Shown: positions 20,806 through 29,639 of the stretch, one piece after another
How the letters are laid out: every line of letters starts with the position of its first letter
How positions within the stretch are numbered: position 1 is the stretch's first letter
Source of the DNA: Metallosphaera hakonensis JCM 8857 = DSM 7519
GTDB lineage: Archaea > Thermoproteota > Thermoprotei_A > Sulfolobales > Sulfolobaceae
Assembly: GCF_003201675.2 (NCBI RefSeq)
Contig: NZ_CP029287.2
Location: 496,001-560,000 of the forward strand
Length of the DNA: 64,000 nucleotides
Direction: 5' to 3'
Notes under the pieces: generated by a model
Told to the model about the DNA's origin: nothing
Database searches by the model: none
The model's input: the letters and a program-made list of their open reading frames with translations, nothing else
Made by a program: the position numbers and the translations under genes

Positions 20806-22767
20806 CTAAGTGGCCACTTCATCCACGGGGAGGTTATAGTCGAACTTAGCCAGGTTCAGCAAGTCCCTCCTCATCTGTTCCATGGTAGTCTCCCCCCTCA
20901 CCCCGGAGAGGATGATGTCCCTATATTCCTGGGGTACGTAGTCCATCCTCGGTTCCAGTGAATAGAAGTCCTTTAGGGCTTCTGATCTCTTCTCAGGTGA
21001 AGTGATTGCCTCCTCCAGCTCCCTCTCAAGCCATTCCGGATAAGGGAAGTTGTTGGTCAAGGTTACGTAAAGGGACACGGTGAAGGAGTAAACGTCCATC
21101 CAGGTCTCCGCTCTCCCCCCGAACCTTTGTTTGGGATGGGCGTAGTAGGGAGTGTAGTGAATCACGGGGGAGCCGGTCCTGATGGAACTTCCCAGGTCGG
21201 AGAGCTTGGGCGTCACCTCCCCCTTCAAGAGTTGAGTTTCTGCCTCCTCCCCATACCTGGAGAGAGGTTTATCGAACAGGATGTTGGACGGCTTGATGTC
21301 GGCGTGAACGTATCCCTGTTTATGTAGGTGGATCACGGCCTCAGCCACCTTGGCGAAAATGAGGGAAACGACTTCGTTCCACTTGACCGAGTGCCTCAAC
21401 GACAGGTACTCCTCCTCTGCGAGGATCCTCCTCAAGTCCCCTCCGCTCATGTACTCCATGACTATGGCTGGAGGAGAGCCGTAGTAGTCGGTCCAGTTCT
21501 CGTCAATGAAGTTGGCCAATATCCTAACCATGTACCTTGAGCCCTTGGAGATGTCCTGCATTTTCGCAACCTCATACAGGAATTCGTCCATCTTGTACTC
21601 CTTCTTCATGACCTTCATGGCGAACTGCTTGCCGTTCTTCTCAGCCAGGAGCACGTAACCCATTCCTCCCCTTCCAAGGACAGACCTAATCTCGTATCCG
21701 TAGAGGACGTATCCGATCCAGTCATCGGGATCGAATTCCCCCCTGCTCGCATCGGAAGGTAGGGCCTTGGAGCAGGCCTCGACTATACCCTCCCTGCATG
21801 CGTACATGTACTCTCGGAGGGCATGAGGTGGGGAGTTGAGCTCCTCAAAGGCCTTACCCCTTAGGAAGGCTAAGGGCGCAGTTCTCCTTATCTTCTGGGC
21901 CTCATCCAGCACCTCGAGGGCTCTCTTGGGGTCCTTCTTGAGGAGAGCGTAACCGAGGATCAGGAGGTTCTGGAACTTGCGATTTCTCCTCAAAGCCTCC
22001 TCGAACATGTTCAGTGCGTCATCTATTTTGTTCTTTCCTAGGTAGTAAAACCCAAGTTTGAGAGCAGGTACGTCATAGGTAGGTAATACGTTCAGCGCCT
22101 CCGTGAGATGTTTGGGGTTTCCCTGTTTCTCGAACTCGGCGATCAGGGAATTCGCCCTTTCAATAAGCTTCTGTTCCAATACCCTGTATTTCTCCTCGGA
22201 GAAGAAGGAGTAAATCTTCAGTGCCTCGAGCTCCTTTCCCGACTTCTCGAGGCACTCGGCCGCAATCAAGGACTCCTCCGGGTACTTCTCCTCAAGTTTC
22301 CCGAAAAGGGATATGACTTCATCACATTTACCCATTTTCCCGAGGGAGATCACGGCCTGTCTCATTACCTCTTGATCTGGGTACCTCTCCAGGGCCAAAG
22401 TTAAGACGTCGTAATCGTCCATTGCGTCTAAAAGGGATTTCCTGTCTCCCCTGAGGAACGGCCTCCCTCGAACTAAGTCGTAGGTGAGTCCCTGAACTAG
22501 GGACGAAGGGGGGTTAAATAGAACGCATGCTGAGTCCGAAGACTCGAATATGGCAAACGAGCCGACGTTCTCCTTTAGGGCTCCGGAATACTTGGTTAAC
22601 TTGGAGCAATCGTGAAGAGGTACCTTGGTGAACTTGATCCTATTTCCTTCAACGTTCACTAGATATCCTATTACCGTGTCCTTGACCTTAATCTTCTCAT
22701 CTACTTCCTTGAGCTGACCCTTTGACAATAGGAATACCTTATCGTTGTAAGCAAAGGCGTAACTCAC
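20806..22767 (-). CDS. Ser/Thr protein kinase with N-terminal TPR region
   Basis: The 653-aa cytoplasmic protein has an N-terminal region of about 90 residues, then TPR-like helical repeats (about 115-330; SLGKMGKCDEVISLFGKLEE and ALNMFEEALRRN are typical). A eukaryotic-type kinase domain covers about 350-640. The glycine loop is GRGGMG (about 362), the ATP-binding lysine lies in FAMKVMK, the catalytic loop is HADIKPSN (about 486, HAD replacing HRD) and the metal-binding motif is DLGSS (DLG replacing DFG). This architecture is common in Sulfolobales phosphorylation networks. It is probably active, because all ligand residues are present. No phosphatase gene is nearby. Confidence 0.9.
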   Translation of the reverse strand: MSYAFAYNDKVFLLSKGQLKEVDEKIKVKDTVIGYLVNVEGNRIKFTKVPLHDCSKLTKYSGALKENVGSFAIFESSDSACVLFNPPSSLVQGLTYDLVRGRPFLRGDRKSLLDAMDDYDVLTLALERYPDQEVMRQAVISLGKMGKCDEVISLFGKLEEKYPEESLIAAECLEKSGKELEALKIYSFFSEEKYRVLEQKLIERANSLIAEFEKQGNPKHLTEALNVLPTYDVPALKLGFYYLGKNKIDDALNMFEEALRRNRKFQNLLILGYALLKKDPKRALEVLDEAQKIRRTAPLAFLRGKAFEELNSPPHALREYMYACREGIVEACSKALPSDASRGEFDPDDWIGYVLYGYEIRSVLGRGGMGYVLLAEKNGKQFAMKVMKKEYKMDEFLYEVAKMQDISKGSRYMVRILANFIDENWTDYYGSPPAIVMEYMSGGDLRRILAEEEYLSLRHSVKWNEVVSLIFAKVAEAVIHLHKQGYVHADIKPSNILFDKPLSRYGEEAETQLLKGEVTPKLSDLGSSIRTGSPVIHYTPYYAHPKQRFGGRAETWMDVYSFTVSLYVTLTNNFPYPEWLERELEEAITSPEKRSEALKDFYSLEPRMDYVPQEYRDIILSGVRGETTMEQMRRDLLNLAKFDYNLPVDEVAT

Positions 22768-23200
22768 AGAGTAATACTTGTCGTGAAACCTTTTCTGGTA
22801 AATGGCTTGATATTACCCGGCGATAATCCTAGACATGAGAGAGGTGCGGGAACGCCTGCTGATATTTCTGACGAGTTTTCGGACAAGGAAAAGAGATGTT
22901 TAGGACAGATGTTTATTGGGACACCCGCGTAAACTGGATAAAACTGTGCCCTAGTAGTTCCAGTAAGTATTTAACCTAGACATCTCTTGTCCCTAGCTGT
23001 GAACTTGTTAGAAACACTACCCCTGCCGACTTCCCCATATGTAAACACGGTAAGTCGCTAGATATGCGGATGTCTCTTCAAGATTAAATACGGCAATATC
23101 TCAAGACCCAATTGAGAAACAATGCAGAGAACTTGATAAAATTACAAAGTGATTAACAAAATTACTTAGACCCAAAGGCCCTTCACGCAAAAACTCGGTT
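22768..23200. repeat. Intergenic region with two inverted copies of a dispersed ~60-bp element
   Basis: Copy A (+, about 22864-22924) contains GACAAGGAAAAGAGATGTTT. Copy B (reverse orientation, about 22955-23016) contains AGTTCCAGTAAGTATTTAAC and ACATCTCTTGTCCCTAGCTG. The two face each other about 35 bp apart and could form a long imperfect hairpin. Two more copies lie at about 24233 and 26831. No ORF of credible size was seen. Confidence 0.65.
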
Positions 23201-23968
23201 TCAGGCTACATCGTAGGACTCGGCTATCATTAGATCTAGGTCTGGATCGAACTCCCTAAACTTCTTCACTCTTTCAGACACCTCTTGGATCGAGTTCGCT
23301 ATATTAACGAAAACTCCCGCGTTCTTGTCAGAGATCTCCCTGAACATTGTTGGGGCGAAGAACTTCCTTGCTATTTCTGTTTTCTTTGTGAACACCGCGT
23401 ACATAAAGACTCCTGAGGAGTTGATGTCCACTATGGGAACCAGCCTTATGAAGTCCTTCTTGTAAAGGTATCTGAGGTGTCTCCTTACGGTCTTAGAGGA
23501 GACCTTGAGCCTTTCGCTCAATTCCACGGGGGTCATTGTGGGGTTCTCCTTGAGAGTAGACAGAAGCTTCAGGTCAAAAATTGAAGGATTGTAGGGAGTT
23601 TGCTCCGGTATGTAAACCATCTTTGGTTCCCCTAACTCCGAGGACATTTGGTTAATCTTAGTTTTCAATCCTTCCATGGTATCGGCCTCAATCTCGTAAA
23701 CATTCACGTGCTCAAGACACTTCACCTTGAATACGTACTCTCCGTCCCAGTCCTTGGAGTTGGAAAAGGAAACGAAACCGTGATATTTCCCGTAAAAGTT
23801 TGGGTTAACGTAGAGGGCTACCCTCTTTATTACCTCCTCCTTGGTCATCCTCTCTACCCTGTAATTAACTGCAGGGGGAGAGATGTTAAGCTCCTTGGCT
23901 ATCTTTCTTTGAGAGTACCTGTAGTCCCTCATCAGGTACATGATTATTTTCTTATTTACATCATCCAT
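23201..23968 (-). CDS. Lrp/AsnC-like transcription regulator with two winged-helix regions
   Basis: The protein has an N-terminal HTH (MDDVNKKIIMYLMRDYRYSQ, then RKIAKELNISPPAVNYRVERM), an alpha/beta middle, and a second HTH at about residues 130-180 (LLSTLKENPTMTPVELSERL, then KVSSKTVRRHLRYL). The start was set at 23968 (255 aa), because an AT-rich TATA-like ATTATTTAAG lies about 23 nt upstream and because the paralogue at 59251-60048 begins at the same residue. An alternative start at 24031 would add 21 residues. The gene is flanked by inverted copies of a dispersed element. Ligand and targets are unknown. Confidence 0.85.
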   Translation of the reverse strand: MDDVNKKIIMYLMRDYRYSQRKIAKELNISPPAVNYRVERMTKEEVIKRVALYVNPNFYGKYHGFVSFSNSKDWDGEYVFKVKCLEHVNVYEIEADTMEGLKTKINQMSSELGEPKMVYIPEQTPYNPSIFDLKLLSTLKENPTMTPVELSERLKVSSKTVRRHLRYLYKKDFIRLVPIVDINSSGVFMYAVFTKKTEIARKFFAPTMFREISDKNAGVFVNIANSIQEVSERVKKFREFDPDLDLMIAESYDVA

Positions 23969-23982
23969 ACTCGTAGTTACCA

Positions 23983-23997
23983 AACTTAAATAATATG
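23983..23997 (-). promoter_or_regulatory. TATA region of the Lrp-like gene
   Basis: Read on the minus strand, ATTATTTAAG is centred about 23 nt before the ATG at 23968, as expected for a leaderless archaeal transcript. It decides the start codon chosen for the gene. Confidence 0.55.
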
Positions 23998-24031
23998 GAT
24001 TGCCCAAAATATACTTTTCGTTTGTCCCCAA

Positions 24032-24368
24032 TTTAAGGGACTAAAATGAAAAATATTGAAACTCCACGATCTCAGTGGATCGGGGAACATGAATTTTAAG
24101 CGTTTCTGAGTTTAAGGGAAGGGAACTCTAAATTTTCCACTTCACCGATTACCTAGTGTTAGACACTTTCAGCAACTTACTTCATCTTCACTTAGGATTA
24201 GAGAGTGAACTCTCTGAGAACCATCTCCCCAGTATCTCTGACAAGTTCTCAGCTAGGGACAAGAGATGTCTAGGTCAAATACTTACTGGAACTACTGCAT
24301 GAACCTCATCGAAAAATTGGAGCCTTGAATAGATTTTTATAAAATCATTTTAATTTTCAACAACTCAT
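24032..24368. repeat. Intergenic region with a third copy of the dispersed element
   Basis: Copy C (+, about 24233-24297) contains CTGACAAGTTCTCAGCTAGG, GACAAGAGATGTCTAGGTCA and AATACTTACTGGAACTAC. It is nearly identical to the reverse complement of copy B on the other side of the regulator gene. A preceding GAGAGTGAACTCTCTGAGA (24201-24219) is a small palindrome. No gene was seen. Confidence 0.6.
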
Positions 24369-24542
24369 CTAACTTTGAGTTCTCTTCCCTGAAATAATGA
24401 GGTAACCCTTGCCCTTCTCATAGGATATAAAGACGTACCCGCAATTGGGACAGGACTTAGTTACTACGTTACCTTCCTTCACCAGCTTCTCCTCTACGTT
24501 CTGTTTACAAGAGGGGCAATTCCTTCTAGCCATAGCATTCAT
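24369..24542 (-). CDS. Small zinc-ribbon protein
   Basis: About 57 aa with two CxxC pairs (NCPSCKQN and SCPNCGYVF) separated by about 20 residues, a classic zinc ribbon, followed by a short beta-rich tail (FISYEKGKGYLIISGKR). The start at 24542 is preferred over the TTG at 24557, because TTTTATT at about 24557-24564 would be the TATA box. An ATG at 24533 is equally possible. Such stand-alone ribbons occur in archaeal transcription or translation accessory proteins; nothing here narrows the role. Confidence 0.6.
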   Translation of the reverse strand: MNAMARRNCPSCKQNVEEKLVKEGNVVTKSCPNCGYVFISYEKGKGYLIISGKRTQS

Positions 24543-24743
24543 ATTCTCCGGTTCCAATAAAAGGGCGCAGTCTCATGTCCGCTACGGAGAGTTAGATTGG
24601 TTTGAGCTGAAATCCTTCACGGGTTAAGGGGTTGATTTTCAGGTTAATTCATGAGTGATCGTCTCCACACTCATTTACTTGAATTGAGTGAGGGGTGAGA
24701 CTTGTGGCCACTTGAACTAAAACGAAGATCGAACTAATTATGA

Positions 24744-24758
24744 TGAAAAACTTATTTT
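24744..24758 (+). promoter_or_regulatory. Promoter of the leuC-leuD operon
   Basis: AT-rich AAAAACTTATTTTTA ends about 25 nt before the ATG of the large subunit, matching a TATA box for a transcript with little or no leader. Confidence 0.5.
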
Positions 24759-24782
24759 TACCATTTCAAACATTCACTGGAT

Positions 24783-26030
24783 ATGACAGGTACATTAACT
24801 GAAAAAATACTCTCCAGGGCTTCAGGAAAAACCGTCTCTCCTGGAGATGTTATTGAAGCCAAGACCGATATCGTGGCCTTCCACGACCTCACTGGATATC
24901 ACGTCATAGAAGTGATGGAGAAAGCGAATATGGTCAAGATCTTCGATAGGGCTAAGATAGTTGTGGCCTTCGATCACCTGGCTCCTCCGCCCGATGTAAG
25001 GAGCGCCGAGATTCAAGGTAACATAAGGAAGTTCGTTAAGGACATGAGATTACCGAACTTCCACGACATAAACGTGGGAATCTTACATGAACTCCTCATA
25101 GAGAAATACGCCCAACCGGGTCAGGTGATCGTGGCCGCGGACAGTCACACCACCACTTCAGGTGCTGTGGGGGCCTTCGCCCAAGGAATGGGAGCAAGTG
25201 ACGTCGCCGCAGCAGTGATTACGGGCAAGACTTGGCTGGTTGTTCCTCAACCCTTCAAGGTAACACTCAAGGGAACTCCGAGTAAATGGATAAACGGAAA
25301 GGACGTTGCACTGGAACTTCTGGGCAAATTCAAGGCGGATTACTTTAACGGCATGTCCATTGAGGTCCATGTGGAGAAACCTAGCGCCTTCCCCATGGAT
25401 TACAGGGCCACAGTCTCCAACATGGGGATAGAGATGAACGCTGACGCTCTCATGTTCGTACCGGACGAGGAGACTAAGAATTACATTAAGACCATGAGAG
25501 GGCAGGAGGTTGAACTGATTACTCCAGACAGTGGAGCTAAGTATGAGGATGAGTACACGATTGATCTGAATAAGATGGAACCATTGGTCGCGGCCCCGTA
25601 CAGCGTAGATAACGTCAAGACTGCTAGAGAGGAGTCCAAGGTCCCAGTGGATCAGGTTTACATCGGTTCCTGCACCAACGGTAGGTTATCGGACTTCCAA
25701 ATGGCCTCGGAGATTCTCAAGGGTAGGAAGGTAAAGACCAGGTGCATAGCTATCCCGTCCTCATATGAAATGTTCAAGCAGGCAATGGACAGAGGTTACA
25801 TTGAAGACATAGTTAATGCCGGGTGTGTCGTAACCTATGGTACCTGTGGTCCATGCCTCGGGGGACACTTTGGGGTAGCTGGACCAGGTGAAGTGATAGT
25901 TTCCACCAGCTCAAGGAACTTCAGGGGAAGAATGGGGAGCAACGAGGCCAAGGTTTACCTCTCTGGACCTGCAGTGGCCGCTGCCTCAGCTGCCACCGGT
26001 TTCATAACTGATCCGAGGGATCTACAATGA
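24783..26030 (+). CDS. leuC: 3-isopropylmalate dehydratase (or homoaconitase-type) large subunit
   Basis: This 415-aa aconitase-family enzyme isomerises 2- to 3-isopropylmalate in leucine synthesis; homologues act on homocitrate in lysine synthesis. Substrate-site and [4Fe-4S] features are present: [20 protein letters not shown] (about 118-137), [12 protein letters not shown] with the first cluster Cys (about 297), and [12 protein letters not shown] with the other two (about 355 and 358). The stop overlaps the next start by 4 nt (ATGATAG), so the two subunits are translationally coupled. The short archaeal form (about 415-420 aa) has this length. Sequence alone does not separate isopropylmalate from homoaconitate activity. 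Confidence 0.92.
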   Translation: MTGTLTEKILSRASGKTVSPGDVIEAKTDIVAFHDLTGYHVIEVMEKANMVKIFDRAKIVVAFDHLAPPPDVRSAEIQGNIRKFVKDMRLPNFHDINVGILHELLIEKYAQPGQVIVAADSHTTTSGAVGAFAQGMGASDVAAAVITGKTWLVVPQPFKVTLKGTPSKWINGKDVALELLGKFKADYFNGMSIEVHVEKPSAFPMDYRATVSNMGIEMNADALMFVPDEETKNYIKTMRGQEVELITPDSGAKYEDEYTIDLNKMEPLVAAPYSVDNVKTAREESKVPVDQVYIGSCTNGRLSDFQMASEILKGRKVKTRCIAIPSSYEMFKQAMDRGYIEDIVNAGCVVTYGTCGPCLGGHFGVAGPGEVIVSTSSRNFRGRMGSNEAKVYLSGPAVAAASAATGFITDPRDLQ

Positions 26031-26512
26031 TAGTGGAAGGACCGGTTCTGAAATACGGGGACAAAATAGACACCGACATCATAATTCCCGCTAGACACCT
26101 GAAGCACACTGACCCGGCTTATCTAGCCCAACATGCCATGGAGCCCCTCGACCCAGAGTTCCACAAGAAAGCGTCCAAAGGAGTAATCATTGTTGCTGGG
26201 AAGGTTTTCGGAATGGGATCCTCAAGGGAGCAGGCCGCCATAGCCCTCAAGGCTGCTGGCGTTAAAGCAGTGATAGCGGAGAGCTTCGCTAGGATCTTCT
26301 ACAGGAACTGCATCAACAACGGTCTACCTCTCATAGTTCTCCCCAACGCTACCAAGGAAATCAATGAGGGAGATTCCGTTAAGGTCAACGTTGAAACTGG
26401 GGAAATTACCGTGAACGGAAAAACTCTCAAGGGAAAGGGGATTTCTGGGATGGCCTTGGACATACTGAAGTCTGGGGGGATAATGGAATACCTTAAGAAA
26501 GTTTCAGCTTAA
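26027..26512 (+). CDS. leuD: 3-isopropylmalate dehydratase (or homoaconitase-type) small subunit
   Basis: The 161-aa swivelling domain is the partner of the large subunit encoded immediately upstream with a 4-nt overlap. The family motifs are clear: [16 protein letters not shown] (about 8-23) and [21 protein letters not shown] (split over about residues 58-78), the latter carrying the substrate-binding loop. Length is normal for the family. It acts in the cytoplasm as a heterodimer or heterotetramer with LeuC. Confidence 0.93.
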   Translation: MIVEGPVLKYGDKIDTDIIIPARHLKHTDPAYLAQHAMEPLDPEFHKKASKGVIIVAGKVFGMGSSREQAAIALKAAGVKAVIAESFARIFYRNCINNGLPLIVLPNATKEINEGDSVKVNVETGEITVNGKTLKGKGISGMALDILKSGGIMEYLKKVSA

Positions 26513-26568
26513 CCCCCGGAGTAAACTGAAATAAATTTGTTTTTAAGTTTCCAAATATTAATGAACTT

Positions 26569-26865
26569 GTGAAGTGGTTCACTTACGCTCTACTCTCCCT
26601 GGTATTTTGGGGGATAGATTTCCCCATAGCCTTGAGCGTCTTGACCAAGGAATTTGGCTTTCCAGGTATAGTCGCACTAGCTGTTCTAGGTGTGATAGAT
26701 TACTTTGCGGAACTGTTGATTGTGGTGCTAATGGTAAGGACGGGTTCAAAGGTGTTCGGTTGGCTTAGGAAAATAACTCAGTTCTTCTGCGGAGAAGGGT
26801 GTGCAGTGATTATGGCTTTGTTAGTGCTTCTAATAAGTTCTTATCTAGCGACCAGAAGTGCTTAG
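26569..26865 (+). CDS. Small membrane protein, 98 aa
   Basis: GTG-initiated ORF preceded by AT-rich TTTGTTTTTAAG (26536-26547). Three hydrophobic segments are visible at about residues 5-25, 33-56 and 77-93, with two Cys in FFCGEGC just before the last. The family is not recognised. Its last ~11 codons and the bases after the stop (about 26831-26890) match the dispersed element around 22.9-24.3 kb. There the same reading also ends L-x-S-S/F...T-R/K-R-D-V-stop, so those copies could be 3' remnants of related genes. Confidence 0.6.
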   Translation: MKWFTYALLSLVFWGIDFPIALSVLTKEFGFPGIVALAVLGVIDYFAELLIVVLMVRTGSKVFGWLRKITQFFCGEGCAVIMALLVLLISSYLATRSA

Positions 26866-26890
26866 GGTAAACATTTACTGGAAATAATAG
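26831..26890 (+). repeat. Fourth copy of the dispersed element, overlapping the end of a small membrane gene
   Basis: AATAAGTTCTTATCTAGCGA and CTTAGGGTAAACATTTACTG align without gaps to copy C (24233-24297). The TAG stop is at the equivalent place, and conservation continues 25 bp past it. This places the gene's end inside the repeat. Confidence 0.6.
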
Positions 26891-26986
26891 TATATCAAAA
26901 ATGATTTTTAGAATCTTACGAAGTTTCAGGTTCTACATTCCCTTTAACCCGTGAGCAACGCAGATAACCTACGTGCCCTCCATTGA

Positions 26987-28138
26987 TTAGCTGTAGGTTA
27001 ACTGGACCGCACGTACTCCCTCCCCAAGGTTCACAGGCTCGCCCATTCTCTTTAGGACCCTCTCTAGGACTGCAATCGTGGTCATTACATCGTTGGGAGT
27101 GACCCAACCCATATGACCGATCCTAAAGTACTTCCCTGCTAACGCTGGGTGAACTCCTGGAGCAAGCTCAAGACCCTCTGATAAAACCGCCTTAAGAACT
27201 TCAGATGGATTCGCCTTCTTGACCATGACCCCAGTCACTGTGTTGCTATAGGTCTCTGGTCTCTTGGCTACTATCTCCAACCCCATACTCTCCAGTCCAG
27301 CCCTTACGCCCTGGGCCACCCTCTCATGCCTCTTGATCCTGTTTTCGAGCCCTTCCTTGTCCATCAACTCAAAGGCCTTAGCCAACATGAATATCAATTG
27401 AACTGGAAGAGTAGCGAAATAGGAGGCCTTTCCGTCTTCAAGGTTCCTCATGACGTCTACCCAGTTCTTAAGGTTGAGGTAATATCCTGCGACCGATTCG
27501 TCAGATAGTCTCGAAACTGCCCTCTCAGAGAGCACCAAGAGCCCAGCTCCTGGGGGGACTCCTATGGCCTTTTGGCTGGCGGTGAGGTAAACGTCTATCT
27601 GGTTGTCCTTTGCCTTTACTGCTTCTGCCCCAACACTACTAACTCCGTCCACTGCAATTAGTTCCACCTTATCCCTTATCCTCTTGGCCACAGCCTCTAC
27701 AGGTTCCCTGACGCCGGTGCTGGTCTCCACATGGGTCATGGCGACCAAGGTGTATTTCTCGTCTTTCACTGCCTTCTCTACATCGTCTGGCTTCACGTAG
27801 TCTCCGGGATCGCATTTCAGCACGTCAACAGCGACGGAGTAGCGGTTGAATATGGCCTTCCATCTATCACCGAAAACGCCGTTGGAAACCACTAGGACCT
27901 TATCCCCTCTTCTAAGGAGAGAGGCCACGCTCTCCATAGCAGAGGTTCCGCCACCCGGTATAATGAAGGGTTGATAGGTCTCATCTGCCCCCATTAGTTT
28001 ACGGAGATACTTTAAAGAAAAGGACATGGCTTCGACGAACTCCTGGGATGTGAATCCTGTGTCCCCCCTTAAGCCAGCCACCAACACGTCGTAATCTATG
28101 GTCACGGGACCCACATGCATGAGTAGTTTTCTTGTCAT
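26987..28138 (-). CDS. Class V aminotransferase (alanine/serine-glyoxylate aminotransferase type)
   Basis: The protein (383 aa from [10 protein letters not shown]) is a PLP-dependent class V transaminase. It has the N-terminal HVGP motif, [10 protein letters not shown] for cofactor phosphate binding (about 68-77), VDGVSSVGA with the ring-contacting Asp, and the Schiff-base lysine in [14 protein letters not shown] (about 190). Likely reactions are alanine- or serine-glyoxylate transamination in glycine/serine metabolism. An in-frame upstream ATG at 28168 exists only because the inverted repeat of an inserted IS1-family element supplies it. The native start is 28138, 16 bp from the element. The old promoter now lies beyond the element, so expression probably depends on read-through from it. 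Confidence 0.88.
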   Translation of the reverse strand: MTRKLLMHVGPVTIDYDVLVAGLRGDTGFTSQEFVEAMSFSLKYLRKLMGADETYQPFIIPGGGTSAMESVASLLRRGDKVLVVSNGVFGDRWKAIFNRYSVAVDVLKCDPGDYVKPDDVEKAVKDEKYTLVAMTHVETSTGVREPVEAVAKRIRDKVELIAVDGVSSVGAEAVKAKDNQIDVYLTASQKAIGVPPGAGLLVLSERAVSRLSDESVAGYYLNLKNWVDVMRNLEDGKASYFATLPVQLIFMLAKAFELMDKEGLENRIKRHERVAQGVRAGLESMGLEIVAKRPETYSNTVTGVMVKKANPSEVLKAVLSEGLELAPGVHPALAGKYFRIGHMGWVTPNDVMTTIAVLERVLKRMGEPVNLGEGVRAVQLTYS

Positions 28139-28154
28139 AGGATATAATCCTTTC

Positions 28155-29328
28155 GGGAGTGTTCTCATGCAGTCATCTTATTCGATAACTACCTGTAAAA
28201 TTATATCAGATGTTCTCTAATATGCTGTACTCCCCTCAAATAGGCCAGGTTCAAGGGAGTCTCCTCGTCCGAGAAAACATGCGGGTTCATGACGTTCAAC
28301 AGGGCCAGGCTGTAGTCCGTCATCCCTCTGCTCCTGTTGACGGCCTTCGTGTCCCTGGCTAGCCGAGCTAAGTGCGACCTACAGAACGAGTTGTAACTCT
28401 CCGCGGTGTGGGTGTACTTCTTGCCCACGACGTGGTGATCTAGGACTTGATAGATTGAGTAGGCGTCGGTGTAGTGGACCTCGCACTTGGGAAGAGAACT
28501 CCAGAGGAAGCGGAAGGTGTTGTAGTCCCTGTCGCCGGTGACGAAGAAGGGAACTCCGTCGACCAGGGCGTTCCAGATCCAGAGGTTCTGTCGTCTAGGA
28601 CCGCGTCTCACGTGTACGTAAGTCCAGCTCTCGTCTAGAACCGCGAACTTCGCCCTGAAGGCCTTCAATTGGGCTTGCAGGATCAACAGGTTAACGTAGG
28701 CCTTCAAGCCGGCCCTCTTCACTAAGCTGTAGACCGTGGTCAAGGGCCTTCCCTCAACCTTGGATATTCCCCTCAAGCTCATCCTGTTGGTGTACTCCTT
28801 CAAGATTCTCTCCCTCTGCTCCCTGCTCATCCTGTGACTCGCAGTTCCGTAAAAGGTCCTCCCGCAGACCTTACACCTGTACTTGCTCTTCCCTCTTGAC
28901 GAACCGTTCCTGACCACGCGGTCCGAGTTGCAGGACGGACATCTCGGCCTCGCGTCCTTCCTCCTCTTGATCCCGAGTTTCTTGATGTAATAATACAAAG
29001 TGGAGGGCGGTATCTTGAGCTTGGTGACCTGCACTCCCATCACGTAAGCCGCGAGGGCGAAGGCGATTTCCTCTGGTCTGTGCTTTCGGGGCTTAAGGTT
29101 TAAATTTCTTAGAACGAGAAGTATAAGTTGTGCGAGGGCTACGAGGTTCATGGCATACACCTAAAGAACCTCGAGGTCCTCGCACATAAGTCTTTTCGAT
29201 CCCACGCGTCCTCAAGTATTCAAGTCCACTCGTTGTAAGGACCACAAAAGCCCTTGAAGAGATTTCTGCCTCGCATTAATATTTTTACAGGTACTTATCG
29301 AATAAGATGACTGCATGAGAACACTCCC
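28155..29328 (-). mobile_element. Complete IS1-family insertion sequence (ISC1173-like, 1174 bp)
   Basis: Terminal inverted repeats of about 46 bp begin GGGAGTGTTCTCATGCAGTC at 28155 and, inverted, end at 29328; they differ at one base near the inner end. Perfect 8-bp target duplications ATCCTTTC flank it (28147-28154 and 29329-29336). A single intact transposase gene lies on the minus strand. Size, repeat length and duplication length match what I recall of ISC1173 from Sulfolobus. The intact duplications and near-perfect ends indicate a recent insertion. Confidence 0.93.
28201..29160 (-). CDS. IS1-family transposase
   Basis: The 319-aa protein has an N-terminal HTH region. An IS1-type zinc ribbon follows (RCPSCNSDRVVRNGSSRGKS, then YRCKVCGRTF; about residues 76-103). 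Next come an HTH around MSLRGISKVEGRPLTTVYSL and a DDE catalytic core. The first acidic pair is VLDESWTYVHVRRG (about 197), the second VHYTDAYSIY (about 238), and the last Glu sits in HTAESYNSFCRSHLARLARD (about 262). All parts are present and the frame is open, so it is probably active. It reads in the same direction as the aminotransferase gene downstream. Confidence 0.92.
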   Translation of the reverse strand: MYAMNLVALAQLILLVLRNLNLKPRKHRPEEIAFALAAYVMGVQVTKLKIPPSTLYYYIKKLGIKRRKDARPRCPSCNSDRVVRNGSSRGKSKYRCKVCGRTFYGTASHRMSREQRERILKEYTNRMSLRGISKVEGRPLTTVYSLVKRAGLKAYVNLLILQAQLKAFRAKFAVLDESWTYVHVRRGPRRQNLWIWNALVDGVPFFVTGDRDYNTFRFLWSSLPKCEVHYTDAYSIYQVLDHHVVGKKYTHTAESYNSFCRSHLARLARDTKAVNRSRGMTDYSLALLNVMNPHVFSDEETPLNLAYLRGVQHIREHLI

Positions 29329-29336
29329 ATCCTTTC

Positions 29337-29639
29337 ACTGCTTATATTAATTACATTCAATTATCTGCCGATTTCAGATGATTCACCTTTAGGGGAAATC
29401 GTGTTTCGGCACTAATCGCCCTATCCGACCACCTTTTGAAATCTCAGATAGAGAATGGTTTATAAAAGGACCGAGACCCAAGTGTTCTCGGTATGTGTCT
29501 TTCCTAAAATCGCTTAATCCCGCTTCAAGGACTTATCGAAAAGACCATCACAGTCTTCCTCTGGACAATGCGCCTTTCCCCTTTGAGACGTCTCTTGAAA
29601 AGTCCAGAAACCGGACCATTGAAAGCCTGGAGTTTAGTC
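29337..29639. promoter_or_regulatory. Displaced promoter of the aminotransferase gene and otherwise empty intergenic DNA
   Basis: On the minus strand TTAATATAAGC (29340-29350) would lie about 25 nt before the aminotransferase start if the IS element were removed, so it is the likely original TATA box. A second TATA-like GTTTATAAAAGG at 29459-29470 (+) has no ORF after it and might serve an unannotated RNA. Nothing else is recognisable. Confidence 0.5.
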
